Shown here: piece after piece, positions 40,901-53,420 of the stretch
Layout: every line of letters begins with the position of its first letter
How positions within the stretch are numbered: position 1 is the stretch's first letter
NCBI GenBank assembly: GCA_028583685.1
Contig: JAMXIF010000065.1
Span: 36,702,480-36,766,479 of the forward strand
Origin: Petaurus breviceps papuanus
Taxonomy: Eukaryota; Chordata; Mammalia; Diprotodontia; Petauridae
DNA: 64,000 nt
Reading direction: 5' to 3'
Program-made: the position numbers and the translations under genes
Notes under the pieces: generated by a model
The model's database searches: none
Seen by the model: only the letters and a program-made list of their open reading frames with translations
What the model was told of the DNA's origin: nothing

Positions 40901-43900
40901 TCCTTTTAAAGGGATCTTTAGAATGGCTAGAGCAGGGTGATCCTGCAGGAGGACTTGGTGTCACTGGCATCCAGAGTGTATTGTTGTGGAACTGGAAAAG
41001 AGGTAGCGGGGTTTCCTTTAAGAGCCAGGATGCCTGCAGACTCCAGATGTACTGGGCTTCTGGTTGGCTCAGTCCATACAGGGGTCTGGCAGGAGTGGCT
41101 CCAGGGCCCGTGTGGTCTGGTTCTGTGCTGGCTAACAGGGTTACTATACCCTAGAGGCCAGTGTGATTCCTGGCCACCCCCTGGCCCCTGATCTGCTCTG
41201 AGGCTTCACAGCCCAGTACTTGGAGGCCAAAAGCCATGGCTTCAGCTTTATAGAAATCCTGTGGTTCTCTGGTTCGGGAGGCAGGAGGAGCTCTCAGCTA
41301 CCCCGCCCTTGACGTGGCTCAATGTCAAATCTGGCTCCTGGGCCAGCTGCTCAGGTGCCCTCCCTGACAGTGTTCCAAACAATGAGGTGGCAGTTTGTGA
41401 GCAGCATAGAGCAGGATGGGGCCCGTCAGGGAAGCAGCTTGAAAGTGCTCAATCCTCACGCTAGGGAGATGGGTGCTTCCCTGTGGGGAGCCAGGCGATG
41501 GTAAACTCCTGACTCTGCTTGGTCCCCACCAGGTTCCGTCCTCTGGTGGTCCCTCTCAGCCACGAAAGTGTCTGCTTGTCAGCTGCCTGGTTTGAAGTCT
41601 GGGCTGGTTCAGGGAGGTAAGAAAGCTTAGGAGTGAGAACAGGCTATTTAACACAGACGATGACAGACTCCAAAGAGGCTTGGGCTTTGCTGTTTCAAAG
41701 TGCTAATTGGTTCTTACAAGTTGGAGGCCAGCACCCAGCATGGGGGCTAAGGCTGCCTGTGTCCCACCCACCAGGGGCTGGCTGGCAGGGCGGGGCCTTC
41801 CACTGACTGGAGGGGAGTCACCCTCTAAAGGATGGAAGAGCCCGCCCCAGAGGACTGAAGCAGGAACCCTGGCAGGGGAGAAACATTCCAAAGGAGAAGG
41901 GGCTGCCTGAAGGGCTGTGGTTGCCCCTCCCAGGCTGTTCAGGGGGCCGACTATTGGCACCAGGAGGTGGGAGGTGGCCTCTGAGCTCTCTTCCTTCCAG
42001 TTTGGAGAGTGTGATGCCATAGCCTCTGTCTGTATGCACCTGGAGAAGAGCAGAGACCCTCCCACCATGCCTGCCTCTTACTGTTGTTGGCAGGGCCTTG
42101 AGGGTACATGGGTTTGCCCTGCTGATGCTATGGGACACAGTAAACCAAAGGGAGTAGGAACAGGGGAGTATGTGCCCAGAACTTGTTCTGAACTGGGCGC
42201 CAGGAGCAGAGCCCTCAGGAACAATCAGTAAACATGAAATCCCAGCGTCCTCCTGACTTCCCTACATGGAGAAGGAGAGGTTTCGTACCCCTTTGTCTGG
42301 TTTCTGGCTCCCAGGAAACACTGGCTCTACCTGGGATAGATGGAGTCTCTGAGGAGCTGTGAAAGTCATCCTAGATCACCCTCCTCAGGCAGGCTGGGGA
42401 GAGACCCAATTCATGGAGGAGCCTGGTCCAAGGAGAAGCCACTCGGATTAATAACATGCTGGGGATTCACTACGAAATATCTCAGTTCAGGGAAAGCTCA
42501 ACTCTCCACCGGACTCCTGAACGTATCAGCTGCTTCTCTCATAACAGCTGAGCCCAAAGGTGACTGCCCCAGAGGAGCAGGGACTACTGTATTCCTCCCC
42601 CTCATCCCCATCCCCCCCCAGACAGCTCCTACCTTCACCAGACCCTAAGGCTGCTGCCCCGAGCTCCTGGACCTCCCTCTCTGTCTGGGTTTCGGCATTT
42701 TGTAGCTGAGGTGCCAAAGTTTGGGTGCCCTGAGATGTCACTGAAGTGGTCGGGTGCCGGGGCTGGAGGCCAATGGCATTCATTAAGCCCATGTCCCTGT
42801 CTGTCCTCCACGTGGCTCTGCTGCTTCTAGACAGAGATAAAAAAAAATGAAGTCAGGTCAGGCTTTTTGCAGCTCTCAAGAGAAACAGACTTTCCAAACA
42901 GTGACCAGGCACAACTCTGAAAGAAGAGGGTTTCTGTGCCAGGCCTCCCGTGTTGGGGGGACAGTTCTACCTTTATCCACCTTCCTCCTCAGACTGACCT
43001 GGCCCACTTCTCCCACTGGGATAGGAATGAGCCTTCTGAACCTGGTGAGGCAGTCCTCGTTGACAGACACTTAGCCTGTCACTGGACCTGTCCTCAAAGC
43101 CTTTCCAGCTTGGCAGAAACCTGTGAGAACTTGGGTTCTGCTGGCACAGGCTTGGAGAGCCCACAGTCAGCTCCCAGCCATGAGGCGGCATCAGAAGAAG
43201 AGGTCAATAGAGAAGCTGGATAATTCAATAACGAAAATGAACAGCACCAGCTGCGTGCCTTCGAATTAGATTTAAGTCACTCTGGGGAATTGAGGCTCTA
43301 AGATTCTCTGACCATCCTGGGGAATGAACAGTGGACTCTTCCTGGGCTATATGGTACTCTCTCTCAAGAGCAGCCCCTTTTCTCCAATTAGCCTGTGTCT
43401 CTGCTTCCAGAACCTCACTTCGTTCCCCAAAACCTTGGCCTTTCAGAAGCAGGAAATAGAAGCCACATTCCAACTTCCTGGGCCAACAGGCTGCTAGTGG
43501 TCACCTAGCTTGGGATGTACCTTCATGATCTATTGAGCAGGGACTCAGATGTAGCAAGGGGACAGAAGAATTATAAAGAATGTTAGGGGAGAGAGCGAGG
43601 GAGAAAGAGGGAGAGGGATGGAGACAGGGAGAGAGGGAGAGGGATGGAGAGAGGGAGAGGTGTACCATTCTAGCTGGCTGCTCTTCCCCTCCTCCCCAAA
43701 CACTTACCCAGGCCTCTCACTGCTCCTGCTGTTGGAATGGACGGTGAAGACTGTCTCATTCAACTGGTCCCAGTAGTACTCAACACCAGAGTTTAAGGCC
43801 CTAAAAGGCAGAGGTGGTGGAGGAGGAGATGTTGAAGGAATTAGAGAGGGGACCATGAAACCTTTGGCTCTCCAACCCACTCCCCATGACTTTGTGGGCT

Positions 43901-46900
43901 TGGGCCTGGAAGTAGTCTTCTCTTCCCTTTCCTAGGGATGGAGAGAAAAAATGGAGGAGAAAGAATACATGGTCTTGGGTTTCTTCCTTCACTAAGATGC
44001 TCTTCTAATGGGGAAGGACAGGCACCTTGTTAGAAGACAGAATTCCTGTCCCTCTAGTTCTAAGTCTGCTTCCTCTTCCCCTGACAGATGTCAACTAGGA
44101 GGGCAGAATGGGTCAGCAGAATGAGTGAGGGACATGAGTCCAAGTCCCAGAGTTGATACTCATTAACCATGGCTGCCCATGGCAGTCACTTAACCATTCT
44201 GAGATGGAGTCTTCTCATTTGTAAAATGGGAATCACACTTATATACTTAAGCTCATGGGCTCAGAGGTGAAAGGAGCCTTAAAATTTAATCATTCCATCT
44301 CATCCCTCTCATTTTACAAACATGGGCCCCCCTCATTGCATCCTCCACCTTTTGAAGGGTGAGATCATCATGAAGGCAGGTGAGAGGCACTGTGGAACCT
44401 GGGAATGAGTGTGGAATCTGCTGTTCATGCCCTGTCTAACTGGGCAGTCATTTGATCAGGCCCATCTGTAAAATGAGGGAGAAGGATGAGGTGATTCCCC
44501 CAAAGTCTCTCCCAATTTTTCTGAAATCTAGACCCAGAGAAGTGAGTGATTTGTAGTGTAAGATATGGAGCCAGGATCTGAACGCTGGTCCTATTGTCTT
44601 CAAAAGTCCAGGCCTCTTCCTCCTGGGTGGCTTGGAGAAAATAAATACATCAACAAGCCTTTGTTAAGCACCTACCTACATGCCAGATGCTGTAGGAGGT
44701 GCTGGGGATACAAAGACAAAAATGGAACTGTCCCTGCCCTTAAGCAGCTTACGTTCCAGGGAAGGAGATCACATGTAGACAGAGATGGGAAATTAATGCG
44801 TACAAAACGTATGCATCCATAACAAAGTGATTATGTCAGGGAGGCATCAAGAAAAGCTTCCTGTAGGAAGCAGCATTCGAACTGAGCCATGAAGAAGAGT
44901 CAAAGGGGGAGGGCATTGCAGGCATGACCCTAGAAAAGGGAGATGGTACTGGGGCTGGATCAGGAGGCCAGTGTGGCTGCCCAGCAAGTCCATGAAAGGG
45001 AGTGCTGACTGAGAAGCCTAGAAAGGGAGGCTGGTCATTTCCACTCTTTTAGTCTGGTTTCCATCTGCTTTTGTTATGGATTTGTCCCCACTTGTCTCTC
45101 TCAACAAGTATGTATACAATGTTTTCCTCATGTCTTAGAGTGAGGGAGATGTACCCTGTGTGTGCCTGGGGAACTACAGGGTAGGTCACTGGTCACCAAA
45201 TCTACTCCTCACCATCAGAGATATGGGTCATCATGGCTAATAAGTGTGTCAAGTGTCTGAGGCTGTGTGACCTTGGGCAAGTCACTTAACCCCAATTGCC
45301 CTACCTTTCCCTCTCCAAAAAGCAGAAAGAAAAAACAAAAAAAAAAGAGTTCCCATTCTTAAGATGAGGAAACTAAGGCTAAATGACAAAGTGATTTGCC
45401 TAGTGTTGCAAATGATTTAGTAAGTGTTGAAGATGGGATTCAAAGCCAGGTTTCCTGATTTCAAGTTCAAACCCACAGCACTCTCAAAGCTGGTTAATGG
45501 AGACAAGTGAGGCTGGGAAGAAGGTATGGAGCCATCCCAGTGCTAAACCCTGGCCTCGAAAGACGACTGACAGGGTTATGGCACGCCTCGGCATGCTGGC
45601 AGAACTAGAGAGAACAGGGAGCACGGGGGCCTGGAGGACATGATGAGTTTCCCTTGTGTTCAGTCCATCTTTATAAGGTCTTGTACACATGAAGATCTAG
45701 GTCTGGCTTGAGTATCAGCCCTTCTTCCTGAAGGAAGCTGTCTAAGCCAACAGACCCAACGGCTTTGTAACCACTCTTTCAGAGGCCTCTGCTACTGTTT
45801 TTGGATGGTTCTTCAATCCCAATGGTGAGGCCTAGCTCATGAGCTGAAATTAGCATAATCTTTTTGTCAGACTCCCCTCTTTCAAGTAAGCACTATTTCT
45901 CACCTCCTTCTAGCACTAATGCCCACAATAGGGAATGGGCCAGGAAAAGCAAGAACAATGGAGGGTGAGGATGAAAGGGAAGGCCTTTTAAAAAACAGGG
46001 AAGAGGGGATGACAGCTATGAACTGGACACGCTTCAAGCACAGAACTGCACCCCCAACCTCAAATCAAGCGGTAACCACCTTTTCCCAATGAGCTAACCC
46101 TGGCTGCATTAAGCCCCATGTGAAACCAGATGCCTGGGAATCACTGATTTACAAACTTGTCAGAATTTATTGACAGATGGCAACACTGTGCGGGGTGCCT
46201 GCCAAACACGCCTCTGTACTTCTCGACAGCCAAGGATGTAGTGGCAGAAAACCGTTCACACCAAACCTACAATGCAACCGTGCTCCCCCTGACAAGGAAC
46301 CTTCCGAATGCTAGAAAAGAAGTCAGCAGAAGGCCCGCTCTCCAAGTGGGTACTGAGTGACGCTGGCTGCCAGAGGGTCCCCCCATCACGCAAAGGCTGC
46401 TTCCAATCTGGGCTGTGTGCGTCACTGTGCCTGCCAGCTATAATCAGAAGGGTCAGCCTCTGGGCAGGAAAGGAGGGCTTAAGAGCTGCTGATTAGAAGC
46501 AAAACCAAGCTGCAGACTCCTCCTCTCACTGACAAACCAATCTCTGCTCCTTCTGCCACCAAAAAGGCAGCCTTAATGCCAGTTCTCTTTTTTTTTTTCT
46601 TTTTGGAGGGGGGAGGGTAAGGCAATTGGGTTTAAGTGACTTGCCCAAGGTCACAAGGCTAGTTTTTGTGATAAGTGTCCGAGGTGGGATTTGAACTCAG
46701 GTCCTCCTGACTCCAGGGCCTGTGCTCTATTTACTGCACCACCTAGCCACCCCTGATTCCAGGTCTCAATATTCTTGTCATTATGTGGCCAGATCCAACC
46801 CAGGGACAAGGTCTGTGGCCCTGACTCTAACTCCACGGCTGCTATCATGAGGACTGGCATAAAGATGCCCTTTTGCGCCAGACCCAAACCTCTTGCTACT

Positions 46901-49900
46901 TTGGGAACTCAGGCTTCAAATTCCTGGGTTTCAGGCTAACGAATGACCATTATCACCTTCTTTTCCCCCTTTTGGGTCCTGATGGAGATGAGTAAGTCAA
47001 TGTTTGCAAAATTTTTTAGTTCCTTTTGAAAGATGGATTAACAGACAAAGAGAATGAAGAGGGGCAGACAATCCATCCTGACTCAGGCTCTCTCGGGGTC
47101 CTTTGATTCAGTATCTGGTGTGCTATTCATGGATACGGACGGCATCACCTTTCAGATGTGCTTAGAAGGCCAGACTCCTCCTAATGATTCTGCCTGCTGG
47201 GCTCCTGGAATACACCTGGGAGGCCTCTTCATGCAGCTTATGGCTCTTTGCCATCTTCACTGACCATGGCGTATTCTTAGATGGCCCTCGGGCCGAGGAA
47301 ACCAGCATTACTACAGCTCCTCTCAGTGCAGGGAAGGCCCTTGCTCTTACTTATCTCTCTGGACAAGTCCCTGCCATAGTAATATGGTGATTTATGTGGT
47401 CATGGTACTGCTGAATGAGGTCCTGTGCTACAATGCGTCTGTCTTGGACTGAAACCTGAGGACTCTTCAAGAGTGATCAAGGTAGAATAGTTTGGAACAC
47501 ACTTGGGGCTCACCTCTGTTAGAGGTTAAAAAGACCTATCTTCTAATTGCTTGGGGTTTAAAGGAAAGATCTGAGTTCTGGAAGCTAGACAGCCTCAAAT
47601 ATTCTTTCAGACTTAGGAAACACAGCAGGAGAGTTGAAAGACAGCTTAATGTGGCGTCTCAGGGCCCAAGTTTGATCCCAGGCACTCCTGCTCTAGGCCT
47701 GAGGTGGAGGAGTGGGGAACAATAGGGAGCTGGAGCTTTCAATTCCTTTGCTCTCTCAGTTACAGGACATCTGGGGGCAGGCATTCAATACGGCTGGCGG
47801 CTGGGCCAGTTGAGCACCGTCACACTGCACCACCTCACCCAGGCTGAACTGCCCCATATATCCAGACCAATGGACCATTTCCTGGAAACCAGCAAAAACT
47901 GTCCTATCTCTCGGTCTGGGTCTTCACACTCATGTGGCTATCAGTCAGGGGTGGGAGAAGTGGGCAGGGCTGGCAATGCTCCAAATTGGGAGTGGAGGGG
48001 GATTGCGGGTATAATGGGAAGAAGGGGAAGGAACACCTCGCTGCTCAGAGGGACTGGGCTGCCAGCCACCATGCCATCTCCAGCTCCATGTGGTGGTTTG
48101 GTTGTGAGCAGCTATTCTGGTCCTGAGTGTCACACGATTTGTGTGGCTGTGCTGGAGCTGAAAACCAACGGCTTGTCCACAGCGACTGGGGGCTACCTGA
48201 CAACACTATCTCCTGAAACATCTCATTCAAGGATTCCTTCTCCTGGGGGGCCTGGGACTTGCTACAGTCCAGCAGAACATGTCAGACTATGTTCCCTCTG
48301 GAGAAACCTTCTTCACTGCTATCAGAGGGGCTCTCTGGTGCTCCTGAGGAATCGCCATTTGACCCAGTGGACCAGGGCACCAAGCAGACAAGCACGTTTG
48401 GGACGATGGAGGAGACTCAAGACCAGAATTTGTAGGCGGAAGTTAGGCCTGCCACATGGACTAGACGAAAAAAAAGGTCTGAGGGAACTTGCCCTGGGGA
48501 ATGGGAGGGCCAGAGAGCATTGTGACAGACAAGGCCAGGGTTCTGAACCTCAGCTGCCTAATAACGAGGCAACAGACTTGAACACTGAGTTTCATATTTA
48601 TTGACTCTCCTCAGTCTGGGACAGAAGGGAAAAAACAGGCAGCTCCACATATGTGAGATTCACCCTTTATCACTTCTCCCACTTCCTACTGCGTGCCCAA
48701 GTGGCCCATTAAATACCTGACAGGCAGAAGGGTCAAGTGGCAGGGGCTCTTATGCATTTACACACACTTTTCTGAGAAGGGGTCGAGGGCACAGAAAGGG
48801 TCAGGACCTCCTGGGCTAGGGACAAAAGTCATATCCGGGGACATCTGGAAGCCTAGTTTATCCCAGCAGGAAGAAGGCTGAGTGACCCTGGGAGATTACG
48901 AGTCTTTTGGGTGCCTTCTTACATGGAAAATGGCTACATCTATTCCTCCTAGAGGCACAAAGATGGGCACAGGTGTGGATCAGGATATTTGAGGGGCTCT
49001 GACCTCCAGGCTTGAGGTGTGTGCCAACCTGACTCACAAGACATGGAGACTGCCATCCCAGGGAGGAAGGCCATGTTGCTGTGCCATTTTCAGGCCAAGG
49101 GAGTCCTTCCCTACAGGGGAGCCAATGACAGAGTCAAGCCTTGGGTGGGCATGATGTCATCATCCAAGGGGCTCTGAGGAGGGATGTGGATGGGGAGTGG
49201 AGAGGGGGCTCCACAGAGACACCAGGGGCCAAAGGAACTTACTCTGAGTTTAAGTCGAGTTGTCTGTGACTCATCCAAAACACATAGGGTTAGGGTTTCT
49301 GATAGAAAAGCCTTTATGTGGCAGTGACAGTACTCGGCTCTAAGAGAGCGGGGGCTGTGTGCTAGGGGGGCCTGAGTCCCTAAGGGGGTGGGAGGAGAAC
49401 AGAGACCCCAGGATTCTGCTGTGGCAAGAGTGCCAAGTCCAAGTTAGCAGAGCCCAGGAGTTTGAAGAAAGATCCTCAACAGCCCCAAACTAGCATGACC
49501 AGACAGTTTCCTATTGTCCCAAAAGAGTCTTCCAGCGTTGAGTAACAAGCACTCTGAAGGCCTGGGTCCTGGGGGAGTGACAGGAGGAGGCAGACATGGT
49601 CACATGCCTTGAAGCAAGATGCGTTTCAGAGAAGCCTGATCCCAGCTGACAGAGATTAGGGGGAGGGGGTAGAGAGGGAGGACAGAAATGTGACAGGTCT
49701 GGAGCCAGGGATTGGATGGATGGATGGACGGACGGACAGTTTTAGAGAGATCAACAGAGAGAGGCTGGAGGCAGAAGAAGCACAAGGGATCACAAAGGGC
49801 ACTGCTAAAGAGGAATAAAGGCCAGGGAGACGCTGGCCTGGGAGCAAAGAACAACCGATTCCCTTTCTTAGCCACTGTCTTCTTTACGCTAAGATCTGGA

Positions 49901-51833
49901 TACATCTCACAAGCTAAGATCAATTCAGCAAATATTTATTGAACACCCACAAAGTGCAGAGCCAGTGTGCTCGGCAATGAGGGAGGTACAAAGGTGAAGC
50001 GAGGCACAGGCCCTGCCCTCATGGAGCTCACAGTCTGGCAGAAGGAGATGACACCCCACCCTCCACCCCCACCCCTCACAGAGAGATAACTAGAAAACAA
50101 AAGAATACATGAAAAGTGGTTTAGAACAATGTGCTCTGTGAAATGAAAAACAGTCCTGGGGGCCAGAGCTAAGGCTCAAATGGGAGAACCAGAGCTTCCA
50201 TGGAGCAGAAGAGATTCCACAAGGATCATCTGGAACTCAGGATTCTCTCTCACCCTGGGCCTCCACACATCATGCCTTCTTGCTGGCCTTACTCAGCTAA
50301 AAAGGTCTTTCTGCTGTCCACAACACTCAGGATCAGTACAGAAAGAATGAGGTTCAAGGGGTGTCTCATCACTAGTGCTCTACCACGGCATCCAGGGCAC
50401 TGCCCAGCCCATAATGGAAAGGAAACAGTGCCAGCCTGTCTGTTTGCCCACCTGCCTGCCTGTTTCCTCACCTGCTTGCCCACCTGTTTGCCCACCCGCC
50501 TGCCTGCCTGTTTCTCCACCTGTTTGCCCACCTGCCTGCCTGTTTGCCCATCAGTGTGTTTATCTCTTTCACCTGACTGTAGAGGGTGGAGGGTGGGAGT
50601 GGTCTGCATTTTCCAGGAACCACAAGCCACATTGCTTGAGGGGTTCCACAGTTTTTTAGACCATGACTGAATCAAGGGGAAGAGGGCACTGGGATGAGCT
50701 GGCAAGAGAAGCGGCTGAAGCCAGGTGGGATGTGTCTTGTGTCTTCCCCAGCAGTTAGAGCATTCTCTAGTTAGAGACTCTCAGAGACTCCTGGATCAGG
50801 TGGTCCACGTATCTGACTGGGGCCAGGGTGATGCCAAGGCTAACTCTGAGGGGCAGACCCCTGGATTCATCCTCACCACCATCTCCTCTAAAGGAAAGGG
50901 GAGGAGCAGGGCTTGGGAGCCCTGCTTAGATTTTTCTCCTGGAGCTGGAACCCTTCTCAATGATGATGGCAATGAACAGGATTTCCAATGGTGTTTTTCT
51001 CTCTGCCTTCACGACAATAAATGACAACCTTAAGCAGAAAGAAAACTCGGCCTAAGAGAAGACAGAAGGGGCCTGTTAGAGCTCACTGGCTCATCCAATT
51101 CAGGCTTCTATTCTACCTGCAATTGTATGTCCTTGAGGTCACAGCAGGAGAGAGGCTTAACCTTTCTGAAAGTAATCAGTGCTTTTGTCTACCAGGCACT
51201 TCCGCTATCACTAGGGAAGAAGAGAGGCCCCAAACCCAACCCAATAGAAAGTGCTGCAGACTCATGGAGAGAAAGTAGCATTGACGTGGGGCCGACAGAG
51301 AGCTGGGGCTGAATTCTGGCTCCAACACTCCCTAGCTGTTGGTCCTGGGCAAATCACTCAGTCTCTCTGAGTCTCAGCTTTCTGTGAGACACAAATTTCC
51401 TCATCTGTAAAAGGGAGAAACAACAGGGTAGTGCAGAGGATGGTTCTGAGGAAGTCCCCACTGAAAGAGGAGCTGACTGTCATTAACAACACCGGACCAT
51501 GACCTCGGGCTCAGCCCTGAAAAGCTGACATCACCAATCTGGAGGGAAAAAGTCCTAAAGAAAAGCGACACTCTGGGACAAAGCCTACCTTGATGGCAAC
51601 TTTCTAGGGCAGAATTCTGGCCCAGGGCTGTCACCTGCTCTGCGTCTTCTCCCCCAGCCTCCCAGGAACCCTCCCATCCACCCGTCCACTCACTCTGGTC
51701 GGCAGATCACCAGGTCTCCTTTGTTGGTGCCATAAGCCAGGCCGAGCCCTGGCTCAGGTAGCCAGCGGGCAGAGTTGATGCTGACATGTCTCCGTTGGTC
51801 AGCTGGCATGGGGTAAAGAACATTGAAAACTCT
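37526..51833 (-). CDS. AMBRA1: AMBRA1, C-terminal four coding exons (gene continues beyond the window)
   Basis: AMBRA1 is a WD40 adaptor that links Beclin-1/VPS34 to autophagy and acts as a CRL4-DDB1 substrate receptor for cyclin D. Exons in coding order: 51833-51694, 43800-43708, 42826-42633 and 37956-37526. They join in phase and read [20 protein letters not shown], then [20 protein letters not shown], then [20 protein letters not shown], then [20 protein letters not shown] and onward to EPRDR-stop. All match the human C terminus. Upstream exons (human ...VSLSPMGRYVMVGLASRR) are not in the window, so the gene extends past 64000. Introns of 8-9 kb and more are full of old repeats. Confidence 0.96.
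38080..38375 (-). repeat. Antisense MIR fragments
   Basis: 'tttacagatggggaaactgaggcag' (38093-38117) and 'gattttacaaatgagaaaagtcacctgcccaa...tttgaacccggggctctggctcc' (38298-38380). Confidence 0.65.
42633..42826 (-). CDS. AMBRA1: AMBRA1 exon with the dynein light-chain TQT motifs
   Basis: 194 bp. The acceptor tctag at 42827-42831 gives [16 protein letters not shown], matching human GTSRATWR. It encodes [20 protein letters not shown] followed by [10 protein letters not shown]. Both TQT motifs, which tether AMBRA1 to dynein light chain 1 in human, are kept. An alternative acceptor nine bases further in (cagcag) would delete three residues in frame. The donor is GTAGGA. Confidence 0.95.
43708..43800 (-). 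CDS. AMBRA1: AMBRA1 penultimate-region exon
   Basis: 93 bp. The acceptor is ccttttag and the donor GTAAGT. It encodes [18 protein letters not shown] and [13 protein letters not shown]. The entry phase takes one base and the exit leaves two, which matches both neighbours. Confidence 0.95.
44120..44540 (+). repeat. MIR-type SINE fragments
   Basis: 'gcagtcacttaaccattctgagatggagtcttctcatttgtaaaatggg' (about 44180-44230) and a second, partly antisense piece to about 44540 ('ctcattttacaaac', 'cccatctgtaaaatgaggg'). Confidence 0.6.
44640..45010 (-). mobile_element. Antisense L2 3' end
   Basis: 'caagcctttgttaagcacctacctacatgccagatgctg', 'ggggatacaaagacaaa', 'ccctgcccttaagcagcttacgttcca' and '...aagcttcctgtaggaagc' are in the order expected of antisense L2. 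Confidence 0.75.
45235..45480. repeat. Mar1 3' part followed by antisense MIR
   Basis: 'aagtgtctgaggctgtgtgaccttgggcaagtcacttaaccccaattgccc' with an A-rich tail (to about 45345), then 'gatgaggaaactaaggctaaatgac...gggattcaaagccagg' antisense. Confidence 0.75.
46587..46755 (-). mobile_element. Antisense Mar1 SINE
   Basis: A T-run, then 'aaggcaattgggtttaagtgacttgcccaaggtcacaaggctag', 'gggatttgaactcaggtcctcctgactccagggcc' and the head 'tgcaccacctagccacccc'. Complete from tail to head, with few changes from the copy at 63379. Confidence 0.85.
49915..50085 (-). mobile_element. Antisense L2 3' end
   Basis: 'cagcaaatatttattgaacacccacaaagtgcagagcc' and 'gccctgccctcatggagctcacagtctggcag'. Confidence 0.75.
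50425..50560. repeat. CTGCCTG/TTTGCCCACC minisatellite
   Basis: About 135 bp of alternating 'cctgcctgcctg' and 'tttgcccacctg' phrases, at least six of the latter type including variants. Cys/Pro-rich open frames here are artefacts of the repeat. Confidence 0.8.
51300..51440 (+). repeat. MIR fragment
   Basis: 'gaattctggctccaacactccctagctgttggtcctgggcaaatcactc' followed by 'aaatttcctcatctgtaaaaggg'. Confidence 0.7.
51694..51833 (-). CDS. AMBRA1: AMBRA1 exon encoding a C-terminal propeller strand
   Basis: 140 bp. The acceptor is ctcccctag; it starts [19 protein letters not shown] and continues [20 protein letters not shown] to CRPE, and its donor is GTGAGT. The '[11 protein letters not shown]...[11 protein letters not shown]' pattern is WD40-like and belongs to the C-terminal part of AMBRA1's split beta-propeller. 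It is nearly identical to human. Confidence 0.95.
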
Positions 51834-52699
51834 CTAGGGGAGAAAAAGGGTAGAAAGGAGAGAAAAGGGGGAAAAACAACTTATTACCAAGAGAAACAAA
51901 ATTTAGAGTAAAACAAAACGCTAGTCACCAGGATCCTTCATGACTTTCATGAAAAGGTTCTGTCCATGTGACCAGAAGACTCCCATGCCAGATGCTGGAT
52001 GGCTGTGGGTCAGATTACTCATCTGGAGGTGCTGGCGGGAAGTCCCAGGGAAGACAGTGGCAAGGATGCACGGCTGGACTTGTCCACAGGGCTCATCAGC
52101 TGGCTTTACCAGTCATGACCTCTGCCCTCACTGAGTGCAGCCGTGCAGCCCTGCAGCCCACCATCTGGAAAGGTCATCCAGGACTCAGGGCATGTGTCTG
52201 CCACACACTATCTGACTGGACCAACCAGTGTGATCCAATCTGGGCTGGTAGTCCCGGTTACCATGGAGACTGCAGTGCTCTCCCAGCAATGGGGAGCTGG
52301 AGATGATAGGGGGGCGGGAGGGGGTGATAACACCAGAGAACATTCTTAATTCACCTAATTAAAAGCAATGTTAAAATTGCTATTGTTAACGAGACCTAAA
52401 AGGTACAGTCAGATGTGGGGAGAGGGGCAGGGGGGAATCGCACACACGTGTATAAGATATATCTCTAGCTTATATAAATCACCATGGAACAGACAATTTT
52501 CCTTGGTATCAAGACAAGACATTCTCCTTTTAATAAAGTGTCTGCCCCCAAGCTAATATTTTTCTGCTCTGGGCACTTGAGACACATGTAAAAAGCCAGC
52601 TGGAGTGGGAGTTTCACCAACTCAATATGCCTGACCAGGCCCAGAGGGCCCCTGGAGCATCTTCAGAAACGAGGCGGCAAAGCCTAGTGGGAAGGACAT

Positions 52700-52895
52700 G
52701 GAGAAGAGTCGAGAAGCCTGGATTTCAGGCTAAGCTGTGTGACAAGTTCTCTAGGTGATCCTGGCCAGGCCATGAGCCTTCTCTGTCTCTGAGCTTCATC
52801 ATCAGTAAAACAGAGTAATGTCACCTGGCTGACCTCACATGGCTGTTGGGAGAAAAGAGATCTGGGAGTGTTCAGTGAAGTTCAGAGAATTCACT
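52700..52895 (+). repeat. MIR fragment
   Basis: 'gaagcctggatttcaggc...ctgtctctgagcttcatcatcagtaaaacagag...catggctgttgggag' follows the MIR order, well diverged. Confidence 0.6.
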
Positions 52896-53129
52896 ACGTA
52901 CAGTCAAGGTGTTACAGCCACAGCTGCTGTTCTCCTACAGGATTACAAGATTGGAGTTAGAACAGAACTTGGGCCCCTCAGTCCAATCCCCTTGTTTTAT
53001 GGCCAACAGAGGCCAGAATACACTGACTGCAGCTGTCAACACCAGGAGATGAAAGAAGCCTCAGGCGGAGGGATACTCTTTCCTTGGGACATGTCACCAT
53101 GACCCAGATGAAGGGATGTCTTCCCTCTT

Positions 53130-53420
53130 CCCTGTGCATCATGTCTTACACATACCCCTGTCTTCCCCTTTACCTCAGGAAACGTTCTCCTGTTTCCCCT
53201 CAAAACCGTGAGATACGCCATGAGGACCTTGTGCATGAAGCCCCTCGTGCTCAGCGCTGGCACCACCCCCCCATACCCTCACAATTACTCTGTGCATTTT
53301 TATGTATGTCCATGAGGCCAACAGAGAAGAAGCTCCCTGAGGGCAGGCGGCATTACATCTTTTTTCTGTGATTCTGTCTCCAAGCCCAGCAGCTGGCACA
53401 CAGGCACTGCACGCTGCAAA
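53130..53420 (+). repeat. L2 3' end, sense
   Basis: 'aagctccctgagggcaggcggcattacatc' and 'aagcccagcagctggcacacaggcactgc' are the sense L2 3' terminus. Confidence 0.65.

Larger units (their letters stand above)
43801..51693 (-). other. AMBRA1: AMBRA1 intron, repeats and one long chance frame
   Basis: It contains L2, Mar1 and MIR fragments and the 50.4-kb minisatellite. A 264-codon open frame on the + strand (47810-48604) begins with TTG rather than ATG and has no recognised domain. Confidence 0.5.

Noticed and set aside
47810-48604. 264-codon open frame on the + strand in an AMBRA1 intron
   Set aside because: It begins with TTG, not ATG, has no recognised domain or splice context, and its composition looks like translated noncoding DNA. 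Conservation testing could revive it.
50289-50705. Cys/Pro-rich and Lys/Gln-rich open frames on opposite strands
   Set aside because: Both come from the CTGCCTG minisatellite. The repeat has no stops in these frames.
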